64,000 bases of DNA, taken from Nocardia jejuensis NBRC 103114. Lineage in GTDB: Bacteria; Actinomycetota; Actinomycetes; Mycobacteriales; Mycobacteriaceae. Both the position numbers and the translations under genes were made by a program. The notes below the pieces were generated by a model. It was not told where the DNA came from. It made no database searches and saw only the letters and a program-made list of their open reading frames with translations. The stretch spans positions 1-64,000 of the forward strand of contig NZ_BDBU01000016.1 in NCBI RefSeq assembly GCF_001613145.1. Direction: 5' to 3'. Shown here one piece after another: positions 17,657 through 27,194 of the stretch. Within the stretch, counting starts at the first letter, position 1. Every line of letters begins with the position of its first letter.

Positions 17657-18784
17657 CTACCTCTCGCGGAAGTGCGGGATGACCTTCTCGCCCCACTGCC
17701 GGATGGTCTCCAGGCACGCGTCCTGCGGGACGGTGCCCATCTGGATCAGGCACAGGATCTCGTCGGCCCCGGCGGCCCGCAGCCGCTCGACGTAGGCGAT
17801 CGCGTCCTCGGCGTTGCCGTAGGCGTGCTCGGTATTGAAGATGGCGGTGGACCCGGATTTCACCGGAATCCTGGCTTCGTGCAGGTAGGCGACGTGTTCC
17901 TCGGCCGCTTCCCGCATCTTGGCGACCTGGTCGACGCCGGGTTCCACGGCCTCGTCGGGTACCGGCCCCGCGCCGTAGTAGTGCTTGATGGCCTGGGCGA
18001 AGAACCGCTGTCCGCGCGCGCCGATCTGCCGTGCCCGCTCTCGATCCTCCAGCACGATGGTCGGGCACAGCGCCGCGAAGTGATCGTTGACCACGGTGGA
18101 GACGAACCGTTCCCCGGTGCGCTCGGCGATCGCGGCGTCGTAGATGCCGCGCAGCTCCGCGATCTCCTCGACGCCGGCGAAACCCAGGACCAGCGCGCCG
18201 ATTCCGTAGTCGGCGGCCAGTTTCAGCGTGTCCTTCCTGGTGCACGCCATGAACAGCGGCGGATGGGGCCGCTGGACCGGGCGTGGCAGCAGGTGGTGCG
18301 GCGAGATGTCGAGAAGCTCACCGCGGTACTCGAATTCGCCCTCCGGATCCTGCCAGGCCGCCGCGATCATCCGCAGCGAGTCCTCGACCTCCCGATGGGT
18401 GCGGGCCGGATCCACCCCGCACATCGAGGTCTCCACCGCGGTCGCCCCGCGCCCCGCGCCGAGGTTCAGCCGGCCGCCGGAGAGCACGTCGAGCATGGCG
18501 GCGCGCTCGGCGGCCCGCACCGGATGGTTGAAGTGGAACGGCATGCACACCACGCCGTGCCCGATCCGGATCCGCTCGGTCTTGGCGGCCACCCAGGTCA
18601 GGAAGATCTCCGGCGCGCTCATGTGGGCGTACCACTTGAGCCCGTGGTGCTCGACCGCCCAGACGGTGTCGAATCCGACCTGGTCGGCGAGGATCGCCTG
18701 CTCGACGCACTCGCGCAGCACTTGGGCCTCGTGCGCGGCGGTGGGGTCGGCCATCTGCGCTTCGAAGATCATCGAGAACTTCAT
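17657..18784 (-). CDS. Luciferase-like (LLM class) flavin-dependent monooxygenase
   Basis: 375 residues. MKFSMIFEAQM start; TVWAVEHHGLKWYAHMSAPEIFL, GHGVVCMPFHFNHPVRAAERAAMLDVLSGGRLNLGAGRG are hallmarks of the bacterial luciferase superfamily. Uses FMNH2 or F420H2 to oxygenate or oxidise an organic substrate. It is the first gene of the minus-strand arm and is divergent from an SDR/KstD arm across a promoter with repeated TTCAGG. A flavin reductase is not adjacent. Confidence 0.87.
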   Translation of the reverse strand: MKFSMIFEAQMADPTAAHEAQVLRECVEQAILADQVGFDTVWAVEHHGLKWYAHMSAPEIFLTWVAAKTERIRIGHGVVCMPFHFNHPVRAAERAAMLDVLSGGRLNLGAGRGATAVETSMCGVDPARTHREVEDSLRMIAAAWQDPEGEFEYRGELLDISPHHLLPRPVQRPHPPLFMACTRKDTLKLAADYGIGALVLGFAGVEEIAELRGIYDAAIAERTGERFVSTVVNDHFAALCPTIVLEDRERARQIGARGQRFFAQAIKHYYGAGPVPDEAVEPGVDQVAKMREAAEEHVAYLHEARIPVKSGSTAIFNTEHAYGNAEDAIAYVERLRAAGADEILCLIQMGTVPQDACLETIRQWGEKVIPHFRER

Positions 18785-18792
18785 CCGGGGCT

Positions 18793-18850
18793 CCTGAATC
18801 GCTATGCCTAACCGAAATAGTTCAGGACCCATACCTTCAGGTCATTCAGG
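18793..18850. promoter_or_regulatory. Divergent promoter with four TTCAGG boxes
   Basis: CCTGAA at 18793-18798 and TTCAGG at 18821-18826, 18836-18841 and 18845-18850 lie in the 151-bp gap between divergent catabolic arms. The clustering suggests an operator for a shared regulator; no regulator gene lies between them. Confidence 0.45.
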
Positions 18851-18935
18851 TGTCTCAGTGGCCGGGACCACATCGTGCCGGGGGTCCCCATCGCCCTTAG
18901 CGTCGGAATCCAAGGCTCAGGAAGGACGGGAATCG

Positions 18936-19691
18936 GTGGGACAGCTGGACGGGAAGGTCGCCCTGGTCACGGGTGGCGCACGGGGGATGGGCGCGGAGCA
19001 TGTGCGCCGCTTCGTCGCCGAGGGCGCGCGAGTGGTCTTCGGTGATGTGCTGGACGAGGAAGGCAAGGCCCTGGCCGCCGAACTCGGCGCGGCCGTCCAC
19101 TACGTGCACCACGATGTCACCAGTGAAAGTGACTGGCAGGCAGCCGTTTCCGAGACCGTCGAGCGGTTCGGCCGCCTCGATGTGCTGGTGAACAACGCCG
19201 GCATCCTGCGCTTCTCGAAGATCGCGGACATGAGCCTGGACGAGTTCAACACCATCATGGCGATCAACGTCACGGGCTCGTGGCTCGGCATCAAGACCGC
19301 CGCGCCCGCCCTGACCGCGGCCGGCGGCGGTTCCATCGTCAACGTGTCCTCGGTCGAGGGCTTCGTCGGCGCGTCCGGCCTGGCCGCGTACAGCGCGAGC
19401 AAGTTCGCGCTGCGCGGTCTCACCAAGTCCGCCGCTCGGGAATTGGGGCACTCGGGTATCCGGGTGAACTCGATCCATCCCGGCGGTATCGCCACCCCGA
19501 TGACCGCGTCCGTGGCCGGCGCGAGCGGTGTGGACGGCAACACCTTCTTCTCCGAACTGCCCATTCCGCGCTGGGGTCAGCCCGCCGAGGTCTCCGAGGT
19601 GGCGCTGTTCCTGGCGTCCGACGCCTCGAGCTACTGCACCGGCGGCGAGTTCGTCGTCGACGGCGGCATGCTCACCAGTTGCGGCTACTAA
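18936..19691 (+). CDS. Short-chain dehydrogenase (3alpha,20beta-HSD-like)
   Basis: 251 residues from a GTG start with GGAAGGA about ten bases upstream. Motifs TGGARGMG, NNAGI, NVSSVEG, YSASK and FVVDGGM are classical SDR. Paralogue of the SDRs at 16819 and 21469. It heads the plus-strand arm and is followed 15 bp later by the KstD-like gene. Probably oxidises a ring or side-chain hydroxyl to a ketone before 1-dehydrogenation. Confidence 0.85.
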   Translation: MGQLDGKVALVTGGARGMGAEHVRRFVAEGARVVFGDVLDEEGKALAAELGAAVHYVHHDVTSESDWQAAVSETVERFGRLDVLVNNAGILRFSKIADMSLDEFNTIMAINVTGSWLGIKTAAPALTAAGGGSIVNVSSVEGFVGASGLAAYSASKFALRGLTKSAARELGHSGIRVNSIHPGGIATPMTASVAGASGVDGNTFFSELPIPRWGQPAEVSEVALFLASDASSYCTGGEFVVDGGMLTSCGY

Positions 19692-19706
19692 GGACTGATA
19701 CTGCAC

Positions 19707-21467
19707 ATGGAATTCGAATTCGACGTCGTTGTCGTGGGTTCCGGCGCCGCGGGGATGACCGCCGCGCTGACCGCCGCCTACCGTGGCCTGTCGGTCACCC
19801 TGATCGAGAAGAGCCGCCTGTTCGGCGGGTCCACCGCGCGCTCGGGCGGCGGCATCTGGATCCCGAACAATCCGGTGCTGAACGCCGCCGGAGTGCCGGA
19901 CAGCCCGGAAATGGCCCGCACCTACCTGAAAGCCGTTGTCGGCGATCGGGTTCCGGACGAGAAGCAGCGGGCATTCCTGGACAGGGGCCCGGAGATGATG
20001 TCCTACATCGGGGCTCGCTCCAAGCACTGGGAATTCGCTTACGATCGCGGCTATTCCGACTATCACCCGGAGTACCCGGGCGGTCTGGCGCAGGGCCGCA
20101 GTATCGAGCCCAAGCCGATCGACGGCCGTCTGCTCGGCGGTGATCTGCACAAGATCAACCAGCCGACCATGTCCGCGCCCAAGGGAATCGCCATCACGGT
20201 CAAGGACTTCCACGACCTGAACATGATCGCGCGCACCTGGGCGGGCAAGAAGACCGCCGTGAAGGTCGGTGCGCTGACCGCGTTGAACATGATCAAGGGC
20301 GCGCTGCCGCTGAGCCTGGGCAAGGCGCTGGCCGCGCGGCTGTGGCTGTCGCTGCGCGACGCGGGCGTTCCGGTGTGGTTGAGCACCCCGCTGACCGAGC
20401 TGATCACCGAGGGCGGCGCCGTCGTCGGCGTGCGGGTCGAGCACGAGGGGCGTGCGGTCACCATCAAGGCGCGGCGCGGGGTGATCCTGGCCGCCGGTGG
20501 TTTCGAGCACAACCTGGAGATGCGCAAGCAGTACCTCTCCGGTCCGCAGTCCACCGAGTGGACCGTGGGCGCGGTCGAGAACGTCGGTGAGGGCATCCTC
20601 GCGGGCCAGAACGTCGGCGGCGCGGTCGATCTCATGGACGACGCCTGGTGGGGTCCGTCGGTGCGCAGCCCCGAGAACCGGCCGCCGTTCTTCTGCCTGG
20701 CCGAGCGCTCGCAGCCCGGCGCCATCATGGTCAACGACAACGGTGAGCGCTTCGTCAACGAGTCCGCGCCGTATGTGAACGTGGTGCACAAGATGTACGA
20801 GATGCACGCCCAGGGCGTGGGCAGCATTCCGGCGCACTTCATCTTCGATCAGAACTTCCGCGACCGGTACCTGTTCCTCGGCAATTTCCCCAAGCGCCCG
20901 CTGCCGCAGAAGTACTACGACACCGGCATCGTCAAGCAGGCCGCGACGCTCGCGGAATTGGCTGCGCAGCTGGGCATTCCGGCGGACAGGCTGGCCGCGA
21001 CCGTGGAGCGCTTCAACGTGTTCGCGAAGAACGGCCGGGACGAGGACTTCCAGCGCGGGGATTCGGCGTACGACCGCTACTACGGCGATCCGACCGTCAC
21101 ACCGAATCCGACTCTCGCACCGCTCGAACGCGGCCCGTTCTACGCGGTGGAGATGGTGCCCGGCGACCTGGGCACCAAGGGCGGTCTGGTCACCGACGAG
21201 CACGCCCGCGTCCTGGACGAGCAGGGCGCGGTGATCCGCGGCCTGTACGCGGCGGGCAACAACTCCGCCGCGGTCATGGGCAACGACTACGCCGGCGCGG
21301 GCGCGACGATCGGTCCCGCCATGACCTTCGGCTACATCGCCGCCAATCACCTCGCCGATCTGGAACCGGCTGCGGCCGTGGCGACTTCGGCTGCCGACGG
21401 CGTCCCGGAAACCGCAGCGCCCACGCGCGCCTCCCGCCGCGCGACCGCGCAGAACCAGGAGCGCTGA
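19707..21467 (+). CDS. FAD-dependent 3-ketosteroid 1-dehydrogenase-like flavoprotein
   Basis: 586 residues. FAD-binding GSGAAG (11-16), GGSTARSGGGIWIPNN, and a second FAD region. Tyr119 (YSDYHPEYPGG) and Tyr528/Gly532 (NDYAGAGATIGPAMTFG, four residues apart) match the spacing of the catalytic Tyr119 and Tyr487/Gly491 known in Rhodococcus KstD1. The family introduces a C1-C2 double bond into 3-ketosteroids with FAD. Ends with a basic tail. Cotranscribed with flanking SDR genes; the next gene starts one base after the stop. The exact steroid specificity cannot be told. Confidence 0.83.
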   Translation: MEFEFDVVVVGSGAAGMTAALTAAYRGLSVTLIEKSRLFGGSTARSGGGIWIPNNPVLNAAGVPDSPEMARTYLKAVVGDRVPDEKQRAFLDRGPEMMSYIGARSKHWEFAYDRGYSDYHPEYPGGLAQGRSIEPKPIDGRLLGGDLHKINQPTMSAPKGIAITVKDFHDLNMIARTWAGKKTAVKVGALTALNMIKGALPLSLGKALAARLWLSLRDAGVPVWLSTPLTELITEGGAVVGVRVEHEGRAVTIKARRGVILAAGGFEHNLEMRKQYLSGPQSTEWTVGAVENVGEGILAGQNVGGAVDLMDDAWWGPSVRSPENRPPFFCLAERSQPGAIMVNDNGERFVNESAPYVNVVHKMYEMHAQGVGSIPAHFIFDQNFRDRYLFLGNFPKRPLPQKYYDTGIVKQAATLAELAAQLGIPADRLAATVERFNVFAKNGRDEDFQRGDSAYDRYYGDPTVTPNPTLAPLERGPFYAVEMVPGDLGTKGGLVTDEHARVLDEQGAVIRGLYAAGNNSAAVMGNDYAGAGATIGPAMTFGYIAANHLADLEPAAAVATSAADGVPETAAPTRASRRATAQNQER

Positions 21468-21468
21468 G

Positions 21469-22200
21469 ATGGGACGGGTCGACACCAAGCACGTCATCGT
21501 CACCGGTGGCGCGCGCGGCATGGGTGCGGCATTCGCCCGCACGCTCGCCGCCGAGGGTTCGAAGGTCGTCATCACCGACGTGCTGCTCGAGGAGGGCGCC
21601 GCGCTGGCCGCCGAGATCGGCGAATCCGCGCTGTTCCTGCCGCTGGACGTCACCGACGAGGGCGCGTGGAACGAGGTGGTCGCCACCGCCGAGGCCGCGT
21701 TCGGCCCGGTCTCGGGGCTGGTCAACAATGCGGGCATCGTGCACGTGGATCCGATCGAGAAGCTCTCGGAAGCGGACTACCGCAGGGTCATCGACGTCAA
21801 CCAGGTCGGCGTCTTCCTGGGGATGAAGGCCGTGATCGGGTCCATGCGCCGCGCGGGCATCGGATCGATCGTGAACATCTCCTCGACCGGCGGCCTGATC
21901 GGCTACTCCAACATCCTGGGTTACGTGGCGTCCAAGTGGGCGGTGCGCGGGATGAGCAAGACCGCCGCGCAGGAGTTCGCGCCCGACAACGTCCGGGTCA
22001 ACTCCGTACATCCGGGCATCGTCGCCACCGAGATGGTCGCGACGTCCGCACGTTCCAGCTCGATCGCGGCCACTCAGCCGATCGCGCGCCCCGGCACCCC
22101 CGAGGAACTCGCCAATCTGGTGCTGTTCCTCATCTCGGACGACTCCTCCTACAGCACCGGCTCGGAATTCATCGCCGACGGCGGCTTCACCACTCAATAG
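21469..22200 (+). CDS. Short-chain dehydrogenase
   Basis: 243 residues. TGGARGMG, NNAGI, NISSTGG, YVASK and FIADGG; classical SDR of the hydroxysteroid dehydrogenase type. Starts one base after the KstD-like stop, so translation is coupled. Third SDR of the cluster. Confidence 0.85.
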   Translation: MGRVDTKHVIVTGGARGMGAAFARTLAAEGSKVVITDVLLEEGAALAAEIGESALFLPLDVTDEGAWNEVVATAEAAFGPVSGLVNNAGIVHVDPIEKLSEADYRRVIDVNQVGVFLGMKAVIGSMRRAGIGSIVNISSTGGLIGYSNILGYVASKWAVRGMSKTAAQEFAPDNVRVNSVHPGIVATEMVATSARSSSIAATQPIARPGTPEELANLVLFLISDDSSYSTGSEFIADGGFTTQ

Positions 22201-22244
22201 CACGACCAACGTCAGCACGACCGACTTCTCGAAGGACATTGGCC

Positions 22245-23060
22245 ATGAAGGACTTCCACGGCAAGGTCGCCGTCATCACGGGTGCCGGCGCGGGCATCGG
22301 CCGGGCGCTCGCGCTCGAACTGGCTCGCAACGGCGCGCGGCTGGCGCTGTCGGGCCGCTCGATCGACAGCGTCGCCGAGACCGCGGCGCTGTGCGAGAAG
22401 GAGGGCGCCAAGGCCCGCGCCTACAAGCTGGACGTGTCCGATCGCGCCGCCGTGTACGCGCACGCCGATGAGGTCGTATCCGATTTCGGCACGGTCAACA
22501 TCGTGATCAACAATGCCGGTGTCTCGCTCACCGCCAATGTCGAGGACGTCGCCTGGGACGACTTCGAATGGATCTTCAACATCAATTTCTGGGGCACCGC
22601 GCACGGCACGAAGGCGTTCCTGCCGCACGTCATCGCCTCCGGTGACGGCCATATCGCCAATGTGTCCAGCATGTTCGGACTGGTGGCCTGCCCGAGCCAG
22701 AGCGGATACAGCTCCTCGAAGTACGCCATGCACGCGTTCACCGACGCGCTGCGCCAGGAGATGATCATCGCGGAGAACAATGTCGGCGTCTCGAGCGTGC
22801 ACCCGGGCATGATCAAGACCGAGATCGCCTGGAAGGCACGCGCTTCGGCGAATCGCGATCGTGATGCCCTGGCCGCCAACTTCGACGGGCTGGCCAAGAC
22901 CACCCCCGAGGAATGCGCCCGGACCATCCTGGACGGCATCCGCAAGAACAAGCCGCTCATCCTGATCGGCAAGGACGCCAAGGCCATGAACGTCATGCGC
23001 CGTCTGCTCGGGTCGGGCTACATGAAGCCGCTGACCTCGCAGATGCGCAAGGAAATCTGA
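22245..23060 (+). CDS. Short-chain dehydrogenase with extended C-terminus
   Basis: 271 residues. TGAGAGIG, NNAGVSL, NVSSMFG and YSSSK are present. Unlike its neighbours it lacks the DGG C-terminus. It has the AKTTPEECARTILDGIRKNKPLILIGKDAKAMNVMRRL tail seen in acyl or membrane-associated SDRs (SDR48/DHRS7-like). Last gene of the plus-strand arm, 44 bp after the previous SDR. Confidence 0.84.
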   Translation: MKDFHGKVAVITGAGAGIGRALALELARNGARLALSGRSIDSVAETAALCEKEGAKARAYKLDVSDRAAVYAHADEVVSDFGTVNIVINNAGVSLTANVEDVAWDDFEWIFNINFWGTAHGTKAFLPHVIASGDGHIANVSSMFGLVACPSQSGYSSSKYAMHAFTDALRQEMIIAENNVGVSSVHPGMIKTEIAWKARASANRDRDALAANFDGLAKTTPEECARTILDGIRKNKPLILIGKDAKAMNVMRRLLGSGYMKPLTSQMRKEI

Positions 23061-23169
23061 GTCCCGCCACCAGGATCCGCGTCCGGTCGCCTATCCGCGA
23101 TCCCGGTCTCCGGACGGCGACCGTAGCCCCGAGCCCCTGCAGCCCGGGGCTATCGGTCGTGAATATGGT

Positions 23170-24792
23170 TCAGGCGGGCGGCTTTCGCAGCGAAGCCTTG
23201 TTCACCTTGCCGCCGGCATTGCGGGGCAGGCTGTCGGCGAACAGCACCTCCCGGGGCACCTTGTAACTCGCGAGCCGCGTGGTTGACCACGCGATGAGGG
23301 CGGCCGGATCCACCGTGACGCCGCGGGTGGCGACCACCACCGCCCGGCCGACCTCGCCGAGTCGCTCGTCGGGAACGCCGACCACGGCGACATCCTCGAT
23401 ATCGGGGTGCTGCAACAGGATTCGCTCGATCTCGGCCGGATAGGCGTTGAAGCCGCCGACGATGAACATGTCCTTCAACCTGTCGGTGATCCGCAGATAG
23501 CCGCTCTCGTCCAGGGTTCCGACATCGCCGGTGTGCAGGAACCCCTCACCGTCGACGGCTTCGGCGGTGGCCGCGGGGTCGTCGAGGTATCCGAGCATGA
23601 CGTTCGGCCCACGGACCGTGATCTCGCCCGCCGCCCCGGTGATCACCGGTTGCCCCTGGCGATCGATGATGCGGATCTCGGTACCCGGCAATGCCTTTCC
23701 GACCGTTCCGGCGACGAGTTCGGTGGCCGCGGCGGGCGGGCAGACCGACACCACGCCGATGGATTCGGTCAGCCCGTAGGCGGTGAACACGTAGGGCACC
23801 CGCAGGTCCTCGCGAATGCGATCCACCAGCTCCTCGGGAATGGTGGCCCCGCCGGTGCCCGCCAGCCGCAGCGACCCCAGCATGTATTCGCGGTATCCGG
23901 CGTTGAGCAGGTCGGTGAACAGGGTTGGGGGACCGGCCAATACGGTGATCCGCTCGTTCTCGATCAGCTGCAGCGCGACATCCGGATCGAAGCGTTCGAT
24001 CGGCACCATCGTCGCCGTGCGCAGCAGGCAGGCCAGGATTCCGGCCTTGTATCCGAAGGTGTGCGAGAAGGGATTCACCAGCAGGTACCGGTCGCGGGGG
24101 CGCAGGGTGACCGCGTCGGCCCACTGCGCGAACACCTCCAGGGTCTGGCGGTGGGTGGCGAGCACGCCCTTGGGTGCTCCGGTGGTGCCGGAGGTGAACA
24201 GGATGTCGCACACCGAATCCGGATCGATCCCGTCGGTGCGCGCCCAGGCGTCGTCCGGTGCGATGACCGTGCCCGGGGCCAGAAACCCCGCCCACGAACT
24301 GATGTCCCACTGCGCCGGGCTTTCTCCGAGTGAATCGTCGAGCAGGATCAGGTGTTCCAGCGCGGGCAGTTCGCGACCGGAGTCGGCGAGCATCGCCGGA
24401 TAGTCGTTGCCCAGGAACGTCTGCACCGTGCAGACCGCGGTGGCTCGGCTGCGGGCCAGGACCTCGGCGACCTCCGGACCGCGCAGCCGGGTGCTGATCG
24501 GCACCAGGGTCGCGCCCGCACCGAGCATGCCCAGGGCGCTCACGATCCATCGGACGCTGTTGGGCGCCCACATGCCAACCCGGTCACCGGGCTCGATTCC
24601 GGAGGCCATGGCCGCACGGGTCGCCGCCTGCACCTCGATCGCGAGTTCGGCGAAGCTCAGGCGCCCCAGCGGCCCGGAAACGGCCACGGCGTCCGGGTAC
24701 CGCCGCGCCCGGTCCGCCACCAGGGCCGGAATGGTCGAAATCGGTGCGCCCACTGTGTGCGAGCCGATGGACGCCGAATGCCGCCGATCCAT
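23170..24792 (-). CDS. Acyl-CoA synthetase, FadD3-like
   Basis: 540 residues. Adenylate-forming motifs: FTSGTTGAPKGV, AYGLTESIG, GEITVRGPNVMLGYLDDPAATAEA, FLHTGDVG, ITDRLKDMFIVGGFNAYPAEIE and the final catalytic Lys in GGKVNKASL. The region around YLDDPAATAEA and VGVPDERLGEVGRA is close in style to mycobacterial FadD3, which activates the HIP acid left after steroid rings A and B are removed. The GTG at 24831 is an alternative start with no clear RBS; the ATG at 24792 has AGGA upstream. Convergent with the SDR arm. Confidence 0.85.
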   Translation of the reverse strand: MDRRHSASIGSHTVGAPISTIPALVADRARRYPDAVAVSGPLGRLSFAELAIEVQAATRAAMASGIEPGDRVGMWAPNSVRWIVSALGMLGAGATLVPISTRLRGPEVAEVLARSRATAVCTVQTFLGNDYPAMLADSGRELPALEHLILLDDSLGESPAQWDISSWAGFLAPGTVIAPDDAWARTDGIDPDSVCDILFTSGTTGAPKGVLATHRQTLEVFAQWADAVTLRPRDRYLLVNPFSHTFGYKAGILACLLRTATMVPIERFDPDVALQLIENERITVLAGPPTLFTDLLNAGYREYMLGSLRLAGTGGATIPEELVDRIREDLRVPYVFTAYGLTESIGVVSVCPPAAATELVAGTVGKALPGTEIRIIDRQGQPVITGAAGEITVRGPNVMLGYLDDPAATAEAVDGEGFLHTGDVGTLDESGYLRITDRLKDMFIVGGFNAYPAEIERILLQHPDIEDVAVVGVPDERLGEVGRAVVVATRGVTVDPAALIAWSTTRLASYKVPREVLFADSLPRNAGGKVNKASLRKPPA

Positions 24793-25028
24793 GCGCCCAT
24801 CCTGCCGCACCACCCCACCCTTGTCGCTCACATTTCGAGTGCCATCCCGCTGACCGGGCGTGCCAGGAGTGACGCGCCGCCCCAGCGCGGTGAGCGGGAC
24901 CGCGAGCGGGAGCGGCGGTCCGCTGATCGGGATGCGGGTTGGGTGTGTGGGTCATCACGCGGCACGCTCGATATATGGACCCGAGCCGGGGCGGGGATGG
25001 GGATTGTTCAGCGCATCGAAGGAGTGAC

Positions 25029-27194
25029 ATGACCGCGGGAGCCGAGCTTGCGCAGCGACCTGAGGTGGCGGCCGACGCCGTGACCGTTGTCGAACTCGAC
25101 GGCGGCCGCGTGCTGTCGCGGGAGAAGGTCGGCGGCAAGGCGTGGAGCATCAACCATATGCGGGCGCTCGGGCTGCCGGTGCCGCCGGCGTTCGTGATCA
25201 CCACCGACGCGTGGGCCGACTTCACCTCGCGGGGTTCGATCGCCGCCGAGATCTGGGAGCAGGTGCTGGCCGGCGTCGCCATGATCGAGCGCGGCACCGG
25301 CCGCCGGTTCGGCTCGCCCGATCGACCGCTGCTGGTGTCGGTGCGCTCGGGCGCCGCGATCTCCATGCCCGGCATGATGGACACCGTCCTGAATCTCGGC
25401 ATGACCGACGAGGTGCAGCGGGCGCTGGCGGACGAGACCCGAAATCCCGGCTACGCCATCGATACTCGGCAGCGTTTCGTGCACCAGTACTGCGAGACCG
25501 TGCTCGGTGACGCCGACGGCGCGGTGCCCGCCGATCCCTGGGATCAGCTGCGCGGTGCGGTCGAAGCGGTGTTCCGCTCGTGGGACTCCGCCCGCGCCAA
25601 GACCTATCGCGCCAATCGCGGCGTGCCCGACACCCTGGGCACCGCGGTGACCGTGCAGGCCATGGTGTTCGGCAACCTCGACGAATCCTCCGGCACCGGA
25701 GTACTTTTCAGTCGCAACCCCAACACCGGCGACGGACCGGTGTACGGCGAGTGGCTGGTCGGCGGGCAGGGCGAGGACGTGGTGTCCGGTCGCCTCACGC
25801 CGCGACCGCTGGACGAGTTGGCCGCCGCGCAGCCCGCGGTGCACCAGCGTCTGATCGCCGCCACCGAACTGCTCGAGCGCGACGGCCGCGATCTGCAGGA
25901 CATCGAGTTCACCGTCGAATCCGGCACGCTCTGGATGCTGCAGTCCCGTTCGGCCAAGCGTTCGGCACGGGCCGCGGTGCGCACCGCCGTCGCCATGGTC
26001 GCCGAGGGTCTGATCGACACCGAGGAGGCGTTGCGCCGGATCACCGCCGATCAGGTGCGCGATGTGCTGCGCCCCGCTTCGGGGGAGTCCGGCGGGCGGG
26101 AGCCCCTCGCGCGTGGCGAATCCGCCTGTCCCGGACTGGCATCCGGTGTCGTCGTCACCGATCCGGACGAGGCCGAGGCCCGTGCCGAGGCCGGTGAGGA
26201 CGTCATTCTGGTGCGCCCCACCACCAGTCCCGACGATCTGCACGGCATGATCGCCGCGCGCGCCATCGTCACCGAATTGGGTGGCACCACATCGCATGCC
26301 GCGCTGGTGAGCCGGGAACTGGGTCGCCCGTGTGTGGTCGGTTGCGGCCCCGGGGTGGTGGCCGCCCTGACCGGGAAGACCGTGACCGTCGACGGTGGCG
26401 CGGGTCTGGTGCTGGCGGGGGAGGTCACCGGCAAACCGGTGGAACAGATCATCCTCGACGACGTGCGACAGCTGGCGCAGTGGGCGGGCGTGTCGAGCGA
26501 ACAGCTCGCGGCCCGGCTCGAGGAGCGCGCCGCCGCACCCGGAAGTGCTGAGCAGCAGGGAACCACCGCCGTGGCGACACCCGTGACCGAACTGGCCGTG
26601 CTGCGGCTGATCGGCATCAAGGGCCGGGTGAATGTCGACAACCTGGCGGCCGGACTGTTCGCCGACACGGCCGAGATCGCTTCGTGCTGTGCGGATCTGG
26701 TGACCGCGGGGCTGAGCGCCTCCACTCCGGCGGGCTTCCGGCTCACCCCCGAGGGCAGGCCCCGCCTGGCCGAACTGCTGGAGGCCGAGCGCGCCACCGT
26801 CGATCACGCCGCCATGATCGCGGCCTACGACGAGTTCTGCGTCTTCAATGCCGACCTGAAGGTCATCATCACCGACTGGCAGATGAAGGACGCGGGCACC
26901 GTCAACGATCACGCCGACGCCGACTACGACGCCGGAGTGCTTGCCCGCCTGAGCGATACGCACCGGAGCCTGCGCCCGCTGATCGCGCGCATCGGTGCCC
27001 TGGCGCCCCGCCTGGTCCGCTACATCGACCGCCTGGACCGCGCCGTCGAGCGCATCGGGGAGGGTGATCACACCTACGTCGCGCGCCCCATCATGGACAG
27101 CTACCACACCGTGTGGTTCGAACTCCACGAAGACCTGATCGGCCTGTGCGGTCTCACCCGCGCCGAAGAAGCGGCGGCCGGCCGTGCCCACTGA
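25029..27194 (+). CDS. PPDK-like phosphohistidine protein lacking the PEP/pyruvate domain
   Basis: 721 residues. An ATP-grasp domain like pyruvate phosphate dikinase (about 30-320; LVSVRSGAAISMPGMMDTVLNLG, GTGVLFSRNPNTGDG) is followed by a swivelling phosphohistidine domain with His423 in GGTTSHAALVSRELGRPCVVG. The PEP-binding TIM barrel is absent, as in the short mycobacterial PpdK (Rv1127c). Instead, residues about 518-590 look like a winged helix (LAVLRLIGIKGRVNVDNLA...LTPEGRPRL). Residues 600-715 are a helical region I do not recognise (YDEFCVFNADLKVIITDWQMK). It overlaps the phosphatase gene by 11 bp. Confidence 0.82.
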   Translation: MTAGAELAQRPEVAADAVTVVELDGGRVLSREKVGGKAWSINHMRALGLPVPPAFVITTDAWADFTSRGSIAAEIWEQVLAGVAMIERGTGRRFGSPDRPLLVSVRSGAAISMPGMMDTVLNLGMTDEVQRALADETRNPGYAIDTRQRFVHQYCETVLGDADGAVPADPWDQLRGAVEAVFRSWDSARAKTYRANRGVPDTLGTAVTVQAMVFGNLDESSGTGVLFSRNPNTGDGPVYGEWLVGGQGEDVVSGRLTPRPLDELAAAQPAVHQRLIAATELLERDGRDLQDIEFTVESGTLWMLQSRSAKRSARAAVRTAVAMVAEGLIDTEEALRRITADQVRDVLRPASGESGGREPLARGESACPGLASGVVVTDPDEAEARAEAGEDVILVRPTTSPDDLHGMIAARAIVTELGGTTSHAALVSRELGRPCVVGCGPGVVAALTGKTVTVDGGAGLVLAGEVTGKPVEQIILDDVRQLAQWAGVSSEQLAARLEERAAAPGSAEQQGTTAVATPVTELAVLRLIGIKGRVNVDNLAAGLFADTAEIASCCADLVTAGLSASTPAGFRLTPEGRPRLAELLEAERATVDHAAMIAAYDEFCVFNADLKVIITDWQMKDAGTVNDHADADYDAGVLARLSDTHRSLRPLIARIGALAPRLVRYIDRLDRAVERIGEGDHTYVARPIMDSYHTVWFELHEDLIGLCGLTRAEEAAAGRAH

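Noticed and set aside
18785..18935. KstR operator
   Set aside because: AAC and GTT half-sites at 18810-18823 have the wrong spacing (7 instead of 2) for the known KstR motif.
18897..21737. Very long open frame (about 946 codons) on the minus strand
   Set aside because: It is antisense to the SDR and KstD-like genes, has no domain signal, and such frames are expected in GC-rich DNA with biased third positions.
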